A stretch of 64,000 bases of DNA, from contig CANQCK010000005.1 in assembly GCA_947589185.1 (NCBI GenBank), positions 1 through 64,000 on the forward strand, read 5' to 3'. The position numbers were made by a program, and so were the translations under genes. The notes under the pieces are model-generated. The model did no database searches and was not told where the DNA came from. It worked only from the letters and a program-made list of their open reading frames with translations. Of the stretch, positions 29,574 through 39,442 are shown piece by piece; position 1 is the first letter of the stretch, and every line of letters begins with the position of its first letter. This DNA comes from an uncultured Clostridia bacterium (GTDB taxonomy: Bacteria; Bacillota; Clostridia; Oscillospirales; Ruminococcaceae).

Positions 29574-29605
29574 AAGAGCGTTCAGAATTTTTCTGAACGC
29601 TCTTG
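29574..29605 (+). terminator. Rho-independent terminator
   Basis: AAGAGCGTTCAGAATTTTTCTGAACGCTCTTG. Confidence 0.75.
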
Positions 29606-29620
29606 TTGCATACAGAAAAC

Positions 29621-29880
29621 GGAGACAAAAGAGCCACTAGAGGTTCGCTGGTAACCGTTGACTTCCCTACCATTTATCAAAGTACAAACCCGCCGTTGTA
29701 CAAACTATAACATTTATCAAACTACTCAAAGGCGGCAGAGCCACCGGAGGTTCTCCGGTCTTGCTTCTAGCAGTATCTAATTCTATGTACTAGTCCGCCG
29801 TTTTGAAATGATACACATTAAATTAAATTTCTAATAGGCGGCAAAGCCACCGGCGGCTCGCCGGACATATTTATGCCCGT
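29621..29880. repeat. Three imperfect copies of a structured intergenic repeat
   Basis: AGCCAC(C/T)(G/A)G(A/C)GG(T/C)TC(G/T)C(C/T)GG cores at ~29631, 29738 and 29843; copy 2 has ACCGGAG-GTT-CTCCGGT hairpin and outer GGCGG/CCGCC pairing (29731-29800). Confidence 0.7.
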
Positions 29881-29930
29881 ACTTTCATATACATAAATGA
29901 AAAACTGTATAGAAAGCGGGGCATTAATTT

Positions 29931-30716
29931 ATGATTGTAAAAACATTCAAGGTAAGGAAAAAAGGGTTAGTTATTTGCGGCGGAATACTTATTGCACTTT
30001 TGGTAATACTTATTGTTTGCGGAATAGTGCATAAAGCTACGTCAAAAACCTATCCTATGAAAACCGAGAGCGAAAGACAGGCATTTATGAGTGAAATGGG
30101 CTGGGATGTCTCAGAGGAATATACAAGCTGTAAGGTAGTGTCGATACCTGAGGAGTTTAACGAAACATACGAAAGCTATAACGAGCTTCAGAAGGAGCAG
30201 GGATTTAATCTTAAGAAGTATAAGGGCGAAATGGTTGAAATTTATACATATGCGGTGTATAATTATCCCGGAAACTCTGAGAATGTTGTTATTAATTTGA
30301 TGGTGTTTGACGGTAATTTGATAGGCGGAGACGTATCTTGTAACGAGCTTGACGGATTTATGCAGGGACTGAAAAACCCCGACCCTGATTCTAAAGCGTC
30401 ATTAGATGAAAAGGAATCTGAGGAGGAGATCGTTGAAGAAGAATCAGAGGATTCTGAAAGTTCAGAGGCGAAATCTAAAAAGGATAAGGAAAAAGCTGAT
30501 AACAGCAGTTCAGATGTTAATTCTAAATCTGACAAAAAGCAAGCTAAGAACGCTTTCGACAGCAGTGCTGATAGCAGCAGTGAGGAGTCGGATATGAACG
30601 ATGAAGAAACAGAAACAGAGACTGCCAATGTAACCGATAGCAATGATACAGAGGAAAGCAGTACTGAGCCGTCATCTGAAAATACATCAGCAGAAAGCAG
30701 TTCTCAGCAGTGGTAA
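29931..30716 (+). CDS. DUF4830-like membrane-anchored protein with acidic Ser/Glu/Asp-rich tail
   Basis: N-terminal TM; ERQAFMSEMGWDVSEE...; low-complexity C-terminal ~110 aa. Confidence 0.6.
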   Translation: MIVKTFKVRKKGLVICGGILIALLVILIVCGIVHKATSKTYPMKTESERQAFMSEMGWDVSEEYTSCKVVSIPEEFNETYESYNELQKEQGFNLKKYKGEMVEIYTYAVYNYPGNSENVVINLMVFDGNLIGGDVSCNELDGFMQGLKNPDPDSKASLDEKESEEEIVEEESEDSESSEAKSKKDKEKADNSSSDVNSKSDKKQAKNAFDSSADSSSEESDMNDEETETETANVTDSNDTEESSTEPSSENTSAESSSQQW

Positions 30717-30750
30717 TGTAATAGTTTCAAGAATAATAAAGGAATTAAAA

Positions 30751-31470
30751 ATGAAATCGGAAATAATGCGTGTTGATAAGTATATTTCAAGTCAGTTGAA
30801 CGGCGTCTCAAGAAAAGACGCTAAAGCCCTTTGCAGAAAAGGCGAGGTCGTGGTGAACGGGTCTGTTGTGAAAAACGGCGATGAAAAAATTGCTGCGGGT
30901 AAGGATACCGTTACCGTTCAGGGCGAGAATGTAGCTTATAAAAAGTATGTGTATATTATGCTGAATAAGCCGCAGGGATATGTTTGTTCCACAAAGGACG
31001 GTAAATCTCCTACTGTGCTGGAGCTTGTTCCGCCTGAGCTTTATCAAAATGGACTTTTTCCAGCTGGCAGGTTAGATAAGGATACCGAGGGGCTTGTGAT
31101 TTTGACCAATGACGGAGAGCTTGCTCATAAAATGCTGTCGCCTAAAAGCCATGTTGAGAAAAAATACTACGTCGAGCTTGAATACCCTGTTCAGGATTGT
31201 TATATTAAAGAATTTGAAAAAGGTATGGAAATCGACGGCGGTGACGTTTGTCTTCCTGCGAGAATAGAATTTATTCCGGAAAATGATAAGACTTGTTATG
31301 TGTACCTCAAGCAGGGTATGTACCATCAGGTTAAAAGAATGTTTGGAAAATTGTCAAATAATGTTGTTTATTTGAAGCGTGTTAAGATAGGTGATCTTGA
31401 TCTTAACTCTAATCTTGAACTTGGTCAGTGTTTGGAACTTTTGCACAAAGATGTTGAAAAGATTTTGTAG
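30751..31470 (+). CDS. RsuA/RluB-family pseudouridine synthase
   Basis: S4 domain; MLNKPQGYVCST, GRLDKDTEGLVILTNDGELAHKM motifs; start at 30751 after GGAATTAAAA. Confidence 0.92.
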   Translation: MKSEIMRVDKYISSQLNGVSRKDAKALCRKGEVVVNGSVVKNGDEKIAAGKDTVTVQGENVAYKKYVYIMLNKPQGYVCSTKDGKSPTVLELVPPELYQNGLFPAGRLDKDTEGLVILTNDGELAHKMLSPKSHVEKKYYVELEYPVQDCYIKEFEKGMEIDGGDVCLPARIEFIPENDKTCYVYLKQGMYHQVKRMFGKLSNNVVYLKRVKIGDLDLNSNLELGQCLELLHKDVEKIL

Positions 31471-31622
31471 GACTTGGTAATAGAATAATACAGATTTAGT
31501 AATTATAAATAATTTCTGTGTTAAAACTTTAGTGAAAAAACCGTTGAAATTACTCTTGCAAATTTGTTATTATAATATTGAGCAAATTTACTTCAAATAT
31601 ATTAACGGGAGGTCATACATAA

Positions 31623-32765
31623 ATGGCAAGTGTATCACTAAAGGGTATTTATAAAAAATATCCGGGTAATGTTGTAGCTGTTTCAGACTTCAACATCGAA
31701 ATTAAGGATAAGGAATTTATCATTCTTGTTGGTCCGTCAGGATGCGGAAAGTCAACAACATTGAGAATGATCGCCGGTCTTGAGGAAATCAGCGACGGCG
31801 AACTCTATATCGGTGACAGATTAGTCAACGATATAGCTCCTAAGGACAGAGATATTGCTATGGTTTTCCAGAACTACGCCCTCTATCCTCATATGACTGT
31901 TTTTGAGAATATGGCGTTCGGTTTGAAACTCAGAAAAGTTCCTAAGGACCAAATTGCTAAAAAGGTTGAGGAAGCTGCTAAAATTCTCGATATTGCTCAC
32001 CTGCTCGACAGAAAACCTAAGGCTTTGTCCGGAGGTCAAAGACAGCGTGTTGCTTTGGGTAGAGCTATCGTTCGTGAACCGCAGGTGTTCTTGCTCGACG
32101 AGCCGCTTTCAAACCTCGACGCTAAATTGAGAGCTCAGATGAGAACTGAGATCTCTAAACTGCATAAGAGATTGGGTACTACGTTCATCTACGTTACCCA
32201 CGACCAGACTGAGGCTATGACTATGGCTGACAGAATCGTCGTTATGAAGGACGGCTTCATTCAGCAGGTCGATACCCCGAATAACCTCTATCAGCATCCT
32301 GTTAATCAGTTCGTTGCCGGATTTATCGGTTCGCCTCAGATGAATTTTATCGACTCAAAACTTATTAAGGTAGACGGAAAATATGTTATCGAGTTCGGTA
32401 CTGAGGATACTAAGGAAACTCGTGGCGTTAAATATACTGTCGAGGTACCTGAGTCTAAGTCAGATGAAAAACTGCTTGAGCCGCTCGTTGGTAAGGAAGT
32501 AGTTTTGGGTATCCGTCCTGAGTGTATTCACGATGAGGAAATGTTTATTTCTGCCGCTAAGACAGGTGTTATCGATACTACCGTCGAGGTTGCCGAAATG
32601 ATGGGTGCTGAAACCTATCTGTACCTCAATTGCGTTGGTATTCAGATGACCGCCAGAGTTTCTCCAAGAAATAATGTAAGACCACAGGATAAAATTAAAG
32701 TTGCTATCGACCCGAATAGAATCCATATCTTTGAAAAGGATACCGAAAAAGCAGTTATTAATTAA
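31623..32765 (+). CDS. msmK: Carbohydrate ABC transporter ATP-binding protein, MsmK/UgpC/MalK type
   Basis: [52 protein letters not shown]-terminal TOBE-type regulatory region. Confidence 0.93.
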   Translation: MASVSLKGIYKKYPGNVVAVSDFNIEIKDKEFIILVGPSGCGKSTTLRMIAGLEEISDGELYIGDRLVNDIAPKDRDIAMVFQNYALYPHMTVFENMAFGLKLRKVPKDQIAKKVEEAAKILDIAHLLDRKPKALSGGQRQRVALGRAIVREPQVFLLDEPLSNLDAKLRAQMRTEISKLHKRLGTTFIYVTHDQTEAMTMADRIVVMKDGFIQQVDTPNNLYQHPVNQFVAGFIGSPQMNFIDSKLIKVDGKYVIEFGTEDTKETRGVKYTVEVPESKSDEKLLEPLVGKEVVLGIRPECIHDEEMFISAAKTGVIDTTVEVAEMMGAETYLYLNCVGIQMTARVSPRNNVRPQDKIKVAIDPNRIHIFEKDTEKAVIN

Positions 32766-32792
32766 GGTTTCATTTGAATTCCGATATATAAA

Positions 32793-32828
32793 CCCCCGTG
32801 GCTAGGTTTCGTTCCGGCTTCGGGGGCT
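32793..32828 (+). terminator. Rho-independent terminator
   Basis: CCCCCG...CGGGGG followed by CTTTAGTTT. Confidence 0.6.
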
Positions 32829-32893
32829 TTAGTTTAATTAAGTATGCAGATTGTAAAGTGTTTGGATTATTTAAAAAAATGTAAAATTGGGTA

Positions 32894-32922
32894 TTGATTT
32901 TTTTTGGCAATAGTGTTATAAT
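32894..32922 (+). promoter_or_regulatory. Upstream promoter P1 of giant paralog A (TTGATT-N17-TATAAT)
   Basis: 17-bp spacing; equivalent site in paralog B. Confidence 0.6.
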
Positions 32923-33022
32923 AGCACTTGCTTTCAGATAAGTTTAACAATAATTAGAACTTTTTTTGAATAGCGCAGGCTGTTGGCGAAATTTGAAAAG
33001 TAAAATTGTTAATAATTAAGTA

Positions 33023-33051
33023 TTGCAATTTTATATTCCATATGATATAAT
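33023..33051 (+). promoter_or_regulatory. Promoter P2 of giant paralog A (TTGCAA-N17-TATAAT)
   Basis: Same hexamers and spacing in paralog B, with a diverged spacer. Confidence 0.7.
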
Positions 33052-33125
33052 AAACCTACAGTTTTGAGATTTGTGTATCATAATTTATTAGAATTATTGT
33101 CGAACAGTTAATTTTGCAACGTATT

Positions 33126-33301
33126 CAATCTAATTCACACAAATGTAAAAATAAGTTTTTAAAATTTTTACTTGTTTAATTAGTCAATACTGTATACTTA
33201 ATTTAGTTATAATTCTAGGCGTTATTCCACGTTTAGTATTATATATACATTTTATAATGAATCAAATTAATAAAAGAAAAGAGGTAAACAACATTGAAGA
33301 T
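33126..33301 (+). repeat. 176-bp leader segment identical to 39267-39442 (5' UTR, RBS, first codons)
   Basis: Direct comparison by eye; includes GAGGTAAACAACATTG. Confidence 0.9.
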
Positions 33302-36300
33302 CAAAAGAATAGCTTTGAATTTAATAAGCTGTTTTGCGCTGTTGGTTAGTTCAATACCTTCTACGGCGGTTTTTGTTTCTGCTGAGGAAGTTACTACAGT
33401 GCCCGGCGTTCCAAAGTATGTAACAATTAGTGGAACTGACGGAAAGGGTGCTGGGAAGACAAAAAGCGCTGTATTTGCAAATGGTACAGATATTGAGGTT
33501 ACTTATGATGCAGGTACCGATACTAATACCGTAACGTATGCAGGCGGATCTATTCCAGGAGTGGCAAAGGATGCAGATGTGTTCGCCGGATGCCACGGCA
33601 GTGCCACACCGGTTGGTACTGAGGAAGATCCTGTGGAAATCGTAATCAATGGAGCAAAATTAAACACTGTTTACGGCGGAGGACTTCATGAGTCAACTGT
33701 TGATAATGTAAAAATAACAGTTAAAGGCAATGCAGAACTAAAGTGGGTTTGCGGAGGAGGAGCTAACTGCTTAATCAAGGACAGCGTTTGCTCAGAAGGT
33801 GCTGATTATTGGCAATCTGGTAATTCAGAATCCTCTAAGACTGTAGTTAAAAATGCGGAGATTAATATTGAAGATGGTACGTTCGCAAATTGTGTTTATG
33901 GCGGCGGTGAAGGTTTCAGCAAAACTGAAAATACAGCCATAAATATTAAGGACGGTACAATTCTTGCTGTATCTTCCAGCGGTTCTAACGGTTATACCGG
34001 TAATTCTAATGTAAACATTGAGGGCGGTAATATTACAGAAGTTAGGTCTGTAACTAGAGGTACTATTGCAAGCTCAGATGTTGCAGTTTCAGGCGGTACC
34101 ATAACTAATCTTTACATAGGCGGAAGCAAGGGTGATACTGTCAATGGTACTGTTAAAAAATCAACTGTAAATGTTACCGGCGGTGAAGTAGCAAAACTGT
34201 ATCCAGGTACTTCAGACGGAAGAGATATTACAGTATCTGAAAGTGAACAGTATTCATTTGGACTTTCAGGAGACGGTAAAATTACTGAGTATGATACAGG
34301 CATCACTGAAGAGGATAACAGTGCTTCGGTTAATGAGATGACATACTTAGAAAGTAAAGACTTCCAGGACGCTCCTAATATTGCTCCAATCCTGTTTACT
34401 AATGGTAAGTCTGTTACTGTTACTTATGATGAAGTAAGCGGTCAGAATATTGTAACTTGTGAAGACGGAAGCATTAAGAAAATTCCTACCAATGCAAATA
34501 TTTTTGCAGGCAGCCATAATAGTGATAGTGAAATCTCAGATAAGGTTACAATAACAATCGACGGTGCAAAGCTGAACTCAGTTTGGGGCGGTGGAATGCA
34601 CAAGTCTCATGTTAAAAATGCAGAAATCGTTGTAAAGAGCGGTTCAAAAATAGGATTTATACAAGGCGGCGGCGCAGCTATAAACTCTGCTATTAAGCAG
34701 TGTGTCGAGGGTTGCGACGGAGCTATCAAGGATTCAGACGCTAAAAACTCTACATGTGTAGTTGATGAAGTAGCTATTACTATTGAAGATGGTGCTACCG
34801 TAACTGATATATACGGCGGCGGCGAAGGCTATAGTAAAACTGTTAAGACAACAGTTAACATTAAGGGCGGAGACATTGAATTTTTAGGAGCAGGCGGTTC
34901 TAACGGTTATACCGGTACAGCTAATGTAAAAATTGAAGGCGGAAATATCGGTCTTGTTCAGTCTGTAAACAGAGGAACAATGGATTCTGCTGAAATTGAT
35001 GTTAGCGGCGGTACTATTGACGAACTCTTCATCGGCGGAGAAGATGCTGATGACGTTAAAGGAACAATCACTTCTTCTACTGTAAAGGTAACAGGCGGTA
35101 CAGTTGAAAGTTTGGCTCCTGGTAAATCAGGCGGTAATGTAATTGACGACGAGTCTGGTGGTACGTTTAAAGTTGAGATATCAAGTGAAGCTGATGTTGA
35201 TTTAGATGCAGAAAGCAACTTTAAGGGTATTGAGCTTTCATGCACACATAAATTGCCATTGATTAAGGTTTCAACTAAGACAGATGCAACCTGCACAGCT
35301 AATGGAGCAATAGACGTATGGCAGTGTTCAAACTGTAATCAGTACTTTACTGATAAAGATGCTAAAACACCACTTGAAGATCAAAATGAAGATAGCATTG
35401 TTAATGAAGAAGATTTCAAGACTGATATGATAGCTCACAACTATGTTGAGCATACTTTAAAGAAGTGCGATGGAACTACAAGTGATTTCAAATATTATAC
35501 TTGTTCTGTATGCGGAAAATTCTTTGAGGAAAAGAACGGTCCTGAGGTTGAAATAGAAACACTTAAAACTAAAATTGAAGCCGCAACTGAACACAAGACA
35601 AGTGTATTAAAAGGTGTAAAAGCTACATGTTCAGAGGTTGGTTACACAGACGGTTTACAATGTACTGTATGCGGTGAAACAATTGTGAAAAAACAATTAA
35701 TTAACCGTGATAGTTCAAACCATATGAAAGGCGATGCAAGCACATGGCCTGAAACTTGGAGTGATTTAACTCAGGCTGATATGGATGCAACCGGCTATTT
35801 CAATGTTGAAGATTGTACAAAAGGCGGATGGAAAGTTCGTGAATGTACACAATGTGGAGCTAAACAGTATAAATATATTGACAAAACAACACATACATGG
35901 GGCGAACCAGTTGTTGAAGCTGCTGATGATAAGGAAGCAACCTGTACCGAGCCTGGAAAGAAAACAAAAACCTGTTCGGTATGCCATATGAAGGAGCAGG
36001 TAGAAATTCCTGCAAAAGCACATAAGAAGTCTACTGGCGAAACTGCAATTGAGATAGTTCCTGCTAAAGACGCTACATGTACAGACAGCGGAAATGACCG
36101 TTACTGGAAGTGCTCGGAATGTAATGCTTGCTTTAGTGATAAAGACGGAGAAACCGTAATTGACGAAACAACAACACATAAAGATGCGTTAGGTCATGAA
36201 TATGAAGAAGTTAAAGAAATCCCTCCGACATGTACAGATTCAGGTGTTTCGGCATATAAACAGTGCAAGAGATGCGGAGTATATGAGGAAGGACACGAAA

Positions 36301-38867
36301 GGACAATACTTCCTGTAAATTCTAACGGACACGTTTATACGGAATTACTTGGTGAAGCTAAGGAAGCTACATGTACTGAAACAGGTTTATATGCATATTT
36401 CCAATGTACAGCTTGCAAGAAGTATTACAAGATAACAGCTACAAGCGACGAAGGAGATACGTATGAAGAGATTACATTGCAGGGCGGCAGTGCTAATCCA
36501 GAAGATTTGACAATTCCAGTAGTAGATCACAAATATAGTGAGAGCCCAACTGCATATAAAGCTCCTGACTGCACAAACAAGGGAAATTATGGTTCAGTTG
36601 AATGTACAGTATGCAATCACAAGTTTAAGACAACTGATGCAGAGGGCAATCCACTTGCTGAAAATGAATACATTGATGTTGAAAGTGATGAATCTCAGCT
36701 AGAAATCGCTGCATTAGGTCATGATTGGGTGAAGCAAAAAGAGACATGCACAAGAGACGCATATTATGATTGCAGTCGTTGTGATAAAAACGCAAAGATT
36801 TTACAGGATAGCTCTGGTTCTGACGAGACAATTGAAGATGGCGGAACAGTTTATCTGAAATATATTGAGTCTCTTGATGATTTAAACAAGCCGGAAGCTT
36901 CTCATCACTGGGTAGATAAGGTAGCTACTGCAAAAGATGCAACTTGCACTGAAGATGGTAGTTACGCATATGCACAGTGTGATAAGTGCGAAGTATTCGC
37001 AGAGAAATTACCTGATGGAGCTTATAAAGAGTGGACCGTTGCTGATGATAAAAACAACGATGGCGTAATCACTGCGGATGACTTTGTTAAAAAGGCAACA
37101 GGACATAACTTTGAAGATGGTTTTGTTAAAGGTTATGCATCTCCTGATCCATGTACACAACCTGGTCTCAAATCATATGCAGTATGTAAGAATGACGGCT
37201 GTGGAGTTTATGCTTTAGCAACTCTAAAAGCTGAGGCTAGTGATGGTTCGGAGAATCCGGCAGATTACGATTATACACCATGGACTGTTCAGGATAATGA
37301 TAAGAACAGCGACGGCAAAATTGATGCAGATGATTTTGTTATTGACGTAGTAGGTCATATTTATGGTGAACTACATCCGGCATATATTCCTGAGGGAGCT
37401 GCTGCTTGTACAGAAAACGGCAAGAAAGCATATTATAAGTGTTCAGTATGTAATAAGCTGTTTATAGATGAAGGCAGCGATAAGAAGGAAGTAACTGAAA
37501 ACGAGTTAATAGTTCCTGCACCGGGACATAAAGATGAAGCTATACCTGCATCTGAAGATGTAGCAGCTACATGTACCGACCAGGGTCTTACGGGCGGAAC
37601 TAGATGTTCAGTCTGCAAGACAATACTCACACCGAGAACGGTAATTCCTGCACTTGGACACGACTTTAAGGAAGAAAGTTATAAGACAAAAACTCCTGCA
37701 ACTTGCGAGACCAAAGAAATTCAGGAGGCTAAATGTTCACGCTGCGACGTAACGCAGACAAGAGAGAAGCCTAACTCAGAACCACTTGGTCACGATTATC
37801 AAAAGGTTGAAGCTAAGGAAGCAACCTGCGCAGAACCTGGTAACATTGAGCATTACAAGTGTTCAAGATGTTCTAAGCTGTTTATTGATGAAGAAGGCGC
37901 TAAGAAAGAGGTAACTGCTGACAAGGTAGTAACTACAAAAGATCACGAATATGGTGAGCTTATTGCTGAAGTAGCTGCAACTTGTACAAAGGAAGGTACT
38001 AAGGCACACTATAAGTGTTCTGTATGTGAGAAGCTGTTTGTAGATGAAACTACAATGCAAGACGACGCTCCTGTAACGATTAAGAAAGAAGTTACAGCAG
38101 AAGACTTAGTAATCGAAAAGATTGCTCATACACCAAAAGCAGTTGATGCTGTAGTTGCTACTTGTACAAAGCCAGGTTTGACAGAAGGTTCAGTTTGTGA
38201 TGTATGCGGTGAAGTACTTGTTGCTCAGACAGTAACACCTATGATTGACCATACACCTGTAACTGATGCTAAAGTTGATCCGACTTGCACAAAAACAGGT
38301 TTAACAGAGGGTAAACATTGCTCAGTATGCGAGGGAACTCTTGTTGCACAAGCAGTAATACCTGCACTTGGTCATAATTTTGTAAACGGCGTCTGCACAA
38401 GATGTAACGAAAATGCGCCAAGCTATAGCGATGATACACCAGTTAACAATGGTAATTCTAATCCAAGCGTAAACCAACCTAACAACAATACTATAAATAA
38501 TAATAATAATAATGTAACTAAACCTGCAAATAAGATTCCTGCAAGTGCATTAAAGGTAAAGCAGGCTAAGGTTAAAAATCTGAAGGTTAAGAGCAAGGCT
38601 AAGAAGACTATTAAAGTTAAATGGAAGAAGGTTAGCGGTGCTAAGGGCTACAAGATTGAAGTTTCTAAGAACAACAAGTTTAAGAAAAAAGCTATAGTAA
38701 TCAAGAAAACTACTAAGAAGCTGAAACTTAAAATCAAGAACAAGAAGCTCAAGAGCAAGAAGACCTACTATGTACGTGTAAGAGCATACACAACATACAA
38801 GGCTAACGGTGCTACAAAGAAGGTTTATAGCAGTTTGAAGGCTATAAAGAAAGTTAAGGTTAAATAA
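33294..38867 (+). CDS. Giant secreted repeat protein A (1857 aa), TTG start
   Basis: Signal peptide; two Gly-rich beta-solenoid-like blocks (NVNIEGG..VSGGTI); >15 CT..G....CSVC repeats; Asn-rich linker; Lys-rich FN3-like C-terminus. Confidence 0.85.
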   Translation: MKIKRIALNLISCFALLVSSIPSTAVFVSAEEVTTVPGVPKYVTISGTDGKGAGKTKSAVFANGTDIEVTYDAGTDTNTVTYAGGSIPGVAKDADVFAGCHGSATPVGTEEDPVEIVINGAKLNTVYGGGLHESTVDNVKITVKGNAELKWVCGGGANCLIKDSVCSEGADYWQSGNSESSKTVVKNAEINIEDGTFANCVYGGGEGFSKTENTAINIKDGTILAVSSSGSNGYTGNSNVNIEGGNITEVRSVTRGTIASSDVAVSGGTITNLYIGGSKGDTVNGTVKKSTVNVTGGEVAKLYPGTSDGRDITVSESEQYSFGLSGDGKITEYDTGITEEDNSASVNEMTYLESKDFQDAPNIAPILFTNGKSVTVTYDEVSGQNIVTCEDGSIKKIPTNANIFAGSHNSDSEISDKVTITIDGAKLNSVWGGGMHKSHVKNAEIVVKSGSKIGFIQGGGAAINSAIKQCVEGCDGAIKDSDAKNSTCVVDEVAITIEDGATVTDIYGGGEGYSKTVKTTVNIKGGDIEFLGAGGSNGYTGTANVKIEGGNIGLVQSVNRGTMDSAEIDVSGGTIDELFIGGEDADDVKGTITSSTVKVTGGTVESLAPGKSGGNVIDDESGGTFKVEISSEADVDLDAESNFKGIELSCTHKLPLIKVSTKTDATCTANGAIDVWQCSNCNQYFTDKDAKTPLEDQNEDSIVNEEDFKTDMIAHNYVEHTLKKCDGTTSDFKYYTCSVCGKFFEEKNGPEVEIETLKTKIEAATEHKTSVLKGVKATCSEVGYTDGLQCTVCGETIVKKQLINRDSSNHMKGDASTWPETWSDLTQADMDATGYFNVEDCTKGGWKVRECTQCGAKQYKYIDKTTHTWGEPVVEAADDKEATCTEPGKKTKTCSVCHMKEQVEIPAKAHKKSTGETAIEIVPAKDATCTDSGNDRYWKCSECNACFSDKDGETVIDETTTHKDALGHEYEEVKEIPPTCTDSGVSAYKQCKRCGVYEEGHERTILPVNSNGHVYTELLGEAKEATCTETGLYAYFQCTACKKYYKITATSDEGDTYEEITLQGGSANPEDLTIPVVDHKYSESPTAYKAPDCTNKGNYGSVECTVCNHKFKTTDAEGNPLAENEYIDVESDESQLEIAALGHDWVKQKETCTRDAYYDCSRCDKNAKILQDSSGSDETIEDGGTVYLKYIESLDDLNKPEASHHWVDKVATAKDATCTEDGSYAYAQCDKCEVFAEKLPDGAYKEWTVADDKNNDGVITADDFVKKATGHNFEDGFVKGYASPDPCTQPGLKSYAVCKNDGCGVYALATLKAEASDGSENPADYDYTPWTVQDNDKNSDGKIDADDFVIDVVGHIYGELHPAYIPEGAAACTENGKKAYYKCSVCNKLFIDEGSDKKEVTENELIVPAPGHKDEAIPASEDVAATCTDQGLTGGTRCSVCKTILTPRTVIPALGHDFKEESYKTKTPATCETKEIQEAKCSRCDVTQTREKPNSEPLGHDYQKVEAKEATCAEPGNIEHYKCSRCSKLFIDEEGAKKEVTADKVVTTKDHEYGELIAEVAATCTKEGTKAHYKCSVCEKLFVDETTMQDDAPVTIKKEVTAEDLVIEKIAHTPKAVDAVVATCTKPGLTEGSVCDVCGEVLVAQTVTPMIDHTPVTDAKVDPTCTKTGLTEGKHCSVCEGTLVAQAVIPALGHNFVNGVCTRCNENAPSYSDDTPVNNGNSNPSVNQPNNNTINNNNNNVTKPANKIPASALKVKQAKVKNLKVKSKAKKTIKVKWKKVSGAKGYKIEVSKNNKFKKKAIVIKKTTKKLKLKIKNKKLKSKKTYYVRVRAYTTYKANGATKKVYSSLKAIKKVKVK

Positions 38868-38920
38868 TTTTTCTACTTGATTTCAAGTACACAGATTCAA
38901 TTGATTTGTTTACTTCCAAA

Positions 38921-38951
38921 AGAGAGACTAAGTATATTACTTAGTCTCTCT
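38921..38951 (+). terminator. Rho-independent terminator
   Basis: AGAGAGACTAAG...CTTAGTCTCTCT. Confidence 0.75.
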
Positions 38952-39031
38952 TTGCATTTTCGTTTTAGCACAGCAATTTTAGCTTTTTTCGTAAAAAAAT
39001 AATTAAAATTCAAATTTTAGTAAATTTACTA

Positions 39032-39060
39032 TTGCATTTTATGTCTGATAGTGGTATAAT
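39032..39060 (+). promoter_or_regulatory. Promoter P1 of giant paralog B (TTGCAT-N17-TATAAT)
   Basis: 17-bp spacing. Confidence 0.6.
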
Positions 39061-39164
39061 TGTAATACTAAATTGTTCATATTTTACAAGTTAATGATTA
39101 GCCTTTTGACAGTTTTAATGAGTTCTGGTGTTAATAGTAAAATAAAATTGTTAATAATTAAGTG

Positions 39165-39193
39165 TTGCAATTTGGTTTACAATATGATATAAT
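39165..39193 (+). promoter_or_regulatory. Promoter P2 of giant paralog B (TTGCAA-N17-TATAAT)
   Basis: Matches P2 of paralog A. Confidence 0.7.
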
Positions 39194-39266
39194 AAACCTA
39201 CAGTTTTGAGATTTGTCTTTCATATATACTTAAATTATTGACTAATAGTCAATTGTGTTATGAACA

Positions 39267-39442
39267 CAATCTAATTCACACAAATGTAAAAATAAGTTTT
39301 TAAAATTTTTACTTGTTTAATTAGTCAATACTGTATACTTAATTTAGTTATAATTCTAGGCGTTATTCCACGTTTAGTATTATATATACATTTTATAATG
39401 AATCAAATTAATAAAAGAAAAGAGGTAAACAACATTGAAGAT
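39267..39442 (+). repeat. Second copy of the 176-bp identical leader segment
   Basis: Identical to 33126-33301. Confidence 0.9.

Noticed and set aside
29171-30643. Minus-strand Ser/Leu-rich ORFs opposite GH127 and DUF4830-like genes
   Set aside because: Low-complexity antisense of coding sequence; no start-site support.
30643-30750. N-terminal extension of the pseudouridine synthase ORF
   Set aside because: Overlaps the end of the DUF4830-like gene; the ATG at 30751 fits the S4 domain start and a ribosome binding site.
38480-38515. AAT/AAC microsatellite as an independent repeat element (also ~44720-44750)
   Set aside because: Encodes the Asn-rich linker of the giant proteins; explained as coding low complexity.
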